From positions 1-5,762 of the forward strand of contig CAZOVB010000127.1 of NCBI GenBank assembly GCA_964583095.1: a stretch of 5,762 nucleotides of DNA, written 5' to 3'. Each line of letters begins with the position of its first letter. Positions within the stretch are counted from its first letter, which is position 1. Below, piece by piece: positions 5,661 to 5,762 of the stretch. The translations under genes were made by a program, and so were the position numbers. This DNA comes from CAZOVB01 sp964583095. GTDB lineage: Bacteria; Planctomycetota; Phycisphaerae; SM23-33. The notes beneath the pieces were generated by a model, which was given only the letters and a program-made list of their open reading frames with translations, did no database searches and was not told the origin of the DNA.

Positions 5661-5762
5661 TCAGTTCGGGTGATGCTCAGCTCTGCCGCGGGATCGCCAC
5701 TTCTTCAGGCCTATGGCACCCAGCAAGGCCACCGCCGGCCAGGCTGCGGGGGGCAGGGGGAC
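5661..5762 (-). CDS. C-terminal end of another VPLPA-CTERM-type exosortase substrate (partial)
   Basis: The minus strand from the window edge encodes 33 residues and a TGA at 5663-5661. It begins exactly with VPLPPAAWP, continues with ALLGAIGL and ends with KKWRSRGRAEHHPN: the motif, hydrophobic segment and basic anchor of a sorting tag. Over the first 25 residues it matches the tag of the next gene (4639-5520) at 21 positions, including LKKWRSR, yet the codons differ often at third positions, so the two tags are conserved as protein rather than recently copied. The ectodomain lies outside the window, so nothing can be said of its role beyond being an exported, exosortase-sorted protein. Confidence 0.88.
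   Translation of the reverse strand, partial: VPLPPAAWPAVALLGAIGLKKWRSRGRAEHHPN

Noticed and set aside
1..5762. CRISPR array, tRNA, rRNA, insertion sequence or attachment site
   Set aside because: No regularly spaced repeats, no transposase frame, no terminal inverted repeats with target duplications, and no recognisable tRNA or rRNA segment were seen on either strand.

Overview
The window looks like GC-rich chromosomal DNA from a bacterium that uses exosortase-dependent protein sorting. Several proteins end in a VPLPP(A/T)A(W/F)P motif, a short hydrophobic stretch and a basic tail, which is the layout of the VPLPA-CTERM branch of the PEP-CTERM sorting signals. Signals of this type are common in planctomycetes (for example Phycisphaerae) and some proteobacteria. 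I lean towards a planctomycete, but no taxonomic marker gene is present, so this is an inference.

Every gene I can support lies on the minus strand, so biological order runs from high to low coordinates. From the right: the last 33 codons of a sorting-tag protein (5661-5762); a complete tag protein with an AT-rich ectodomain (4639-5520); then three tag proteins whose start and stop codons overlap (3633-4478, 2941-3636, 2090-2941), the third being a beta-propeller-like protein with a degenerate tail. Next is a 512-base region without a gene (1578-2089) holding a run of hairpins, some able to form fully only as minus-strand RNA. It is followed by a UDP-glucose 6-dehydrogenase gene (195-1577). 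Bases 57-194 show nothing convincing, and bases 1-56 may be the start of another minus-strand gene.

The likely theme is cell-surface or extracellular-matrix biology. UDP-glucose dehydrogenase makes UDP-glucuronate for exopolysaccharide, and exosortase substrates are known to co-occur with exopolysaccharide loci. The exosortase itself is not in the window. The most unusual points are the tight tandem array of unrelated ectodomains carrying matching sorting tags, a near-identical 43-base tag segment shared by two neighbours, the composition break between body and tag in the gene at 4639-5520, and the hairpin cluster upstream of ugd.
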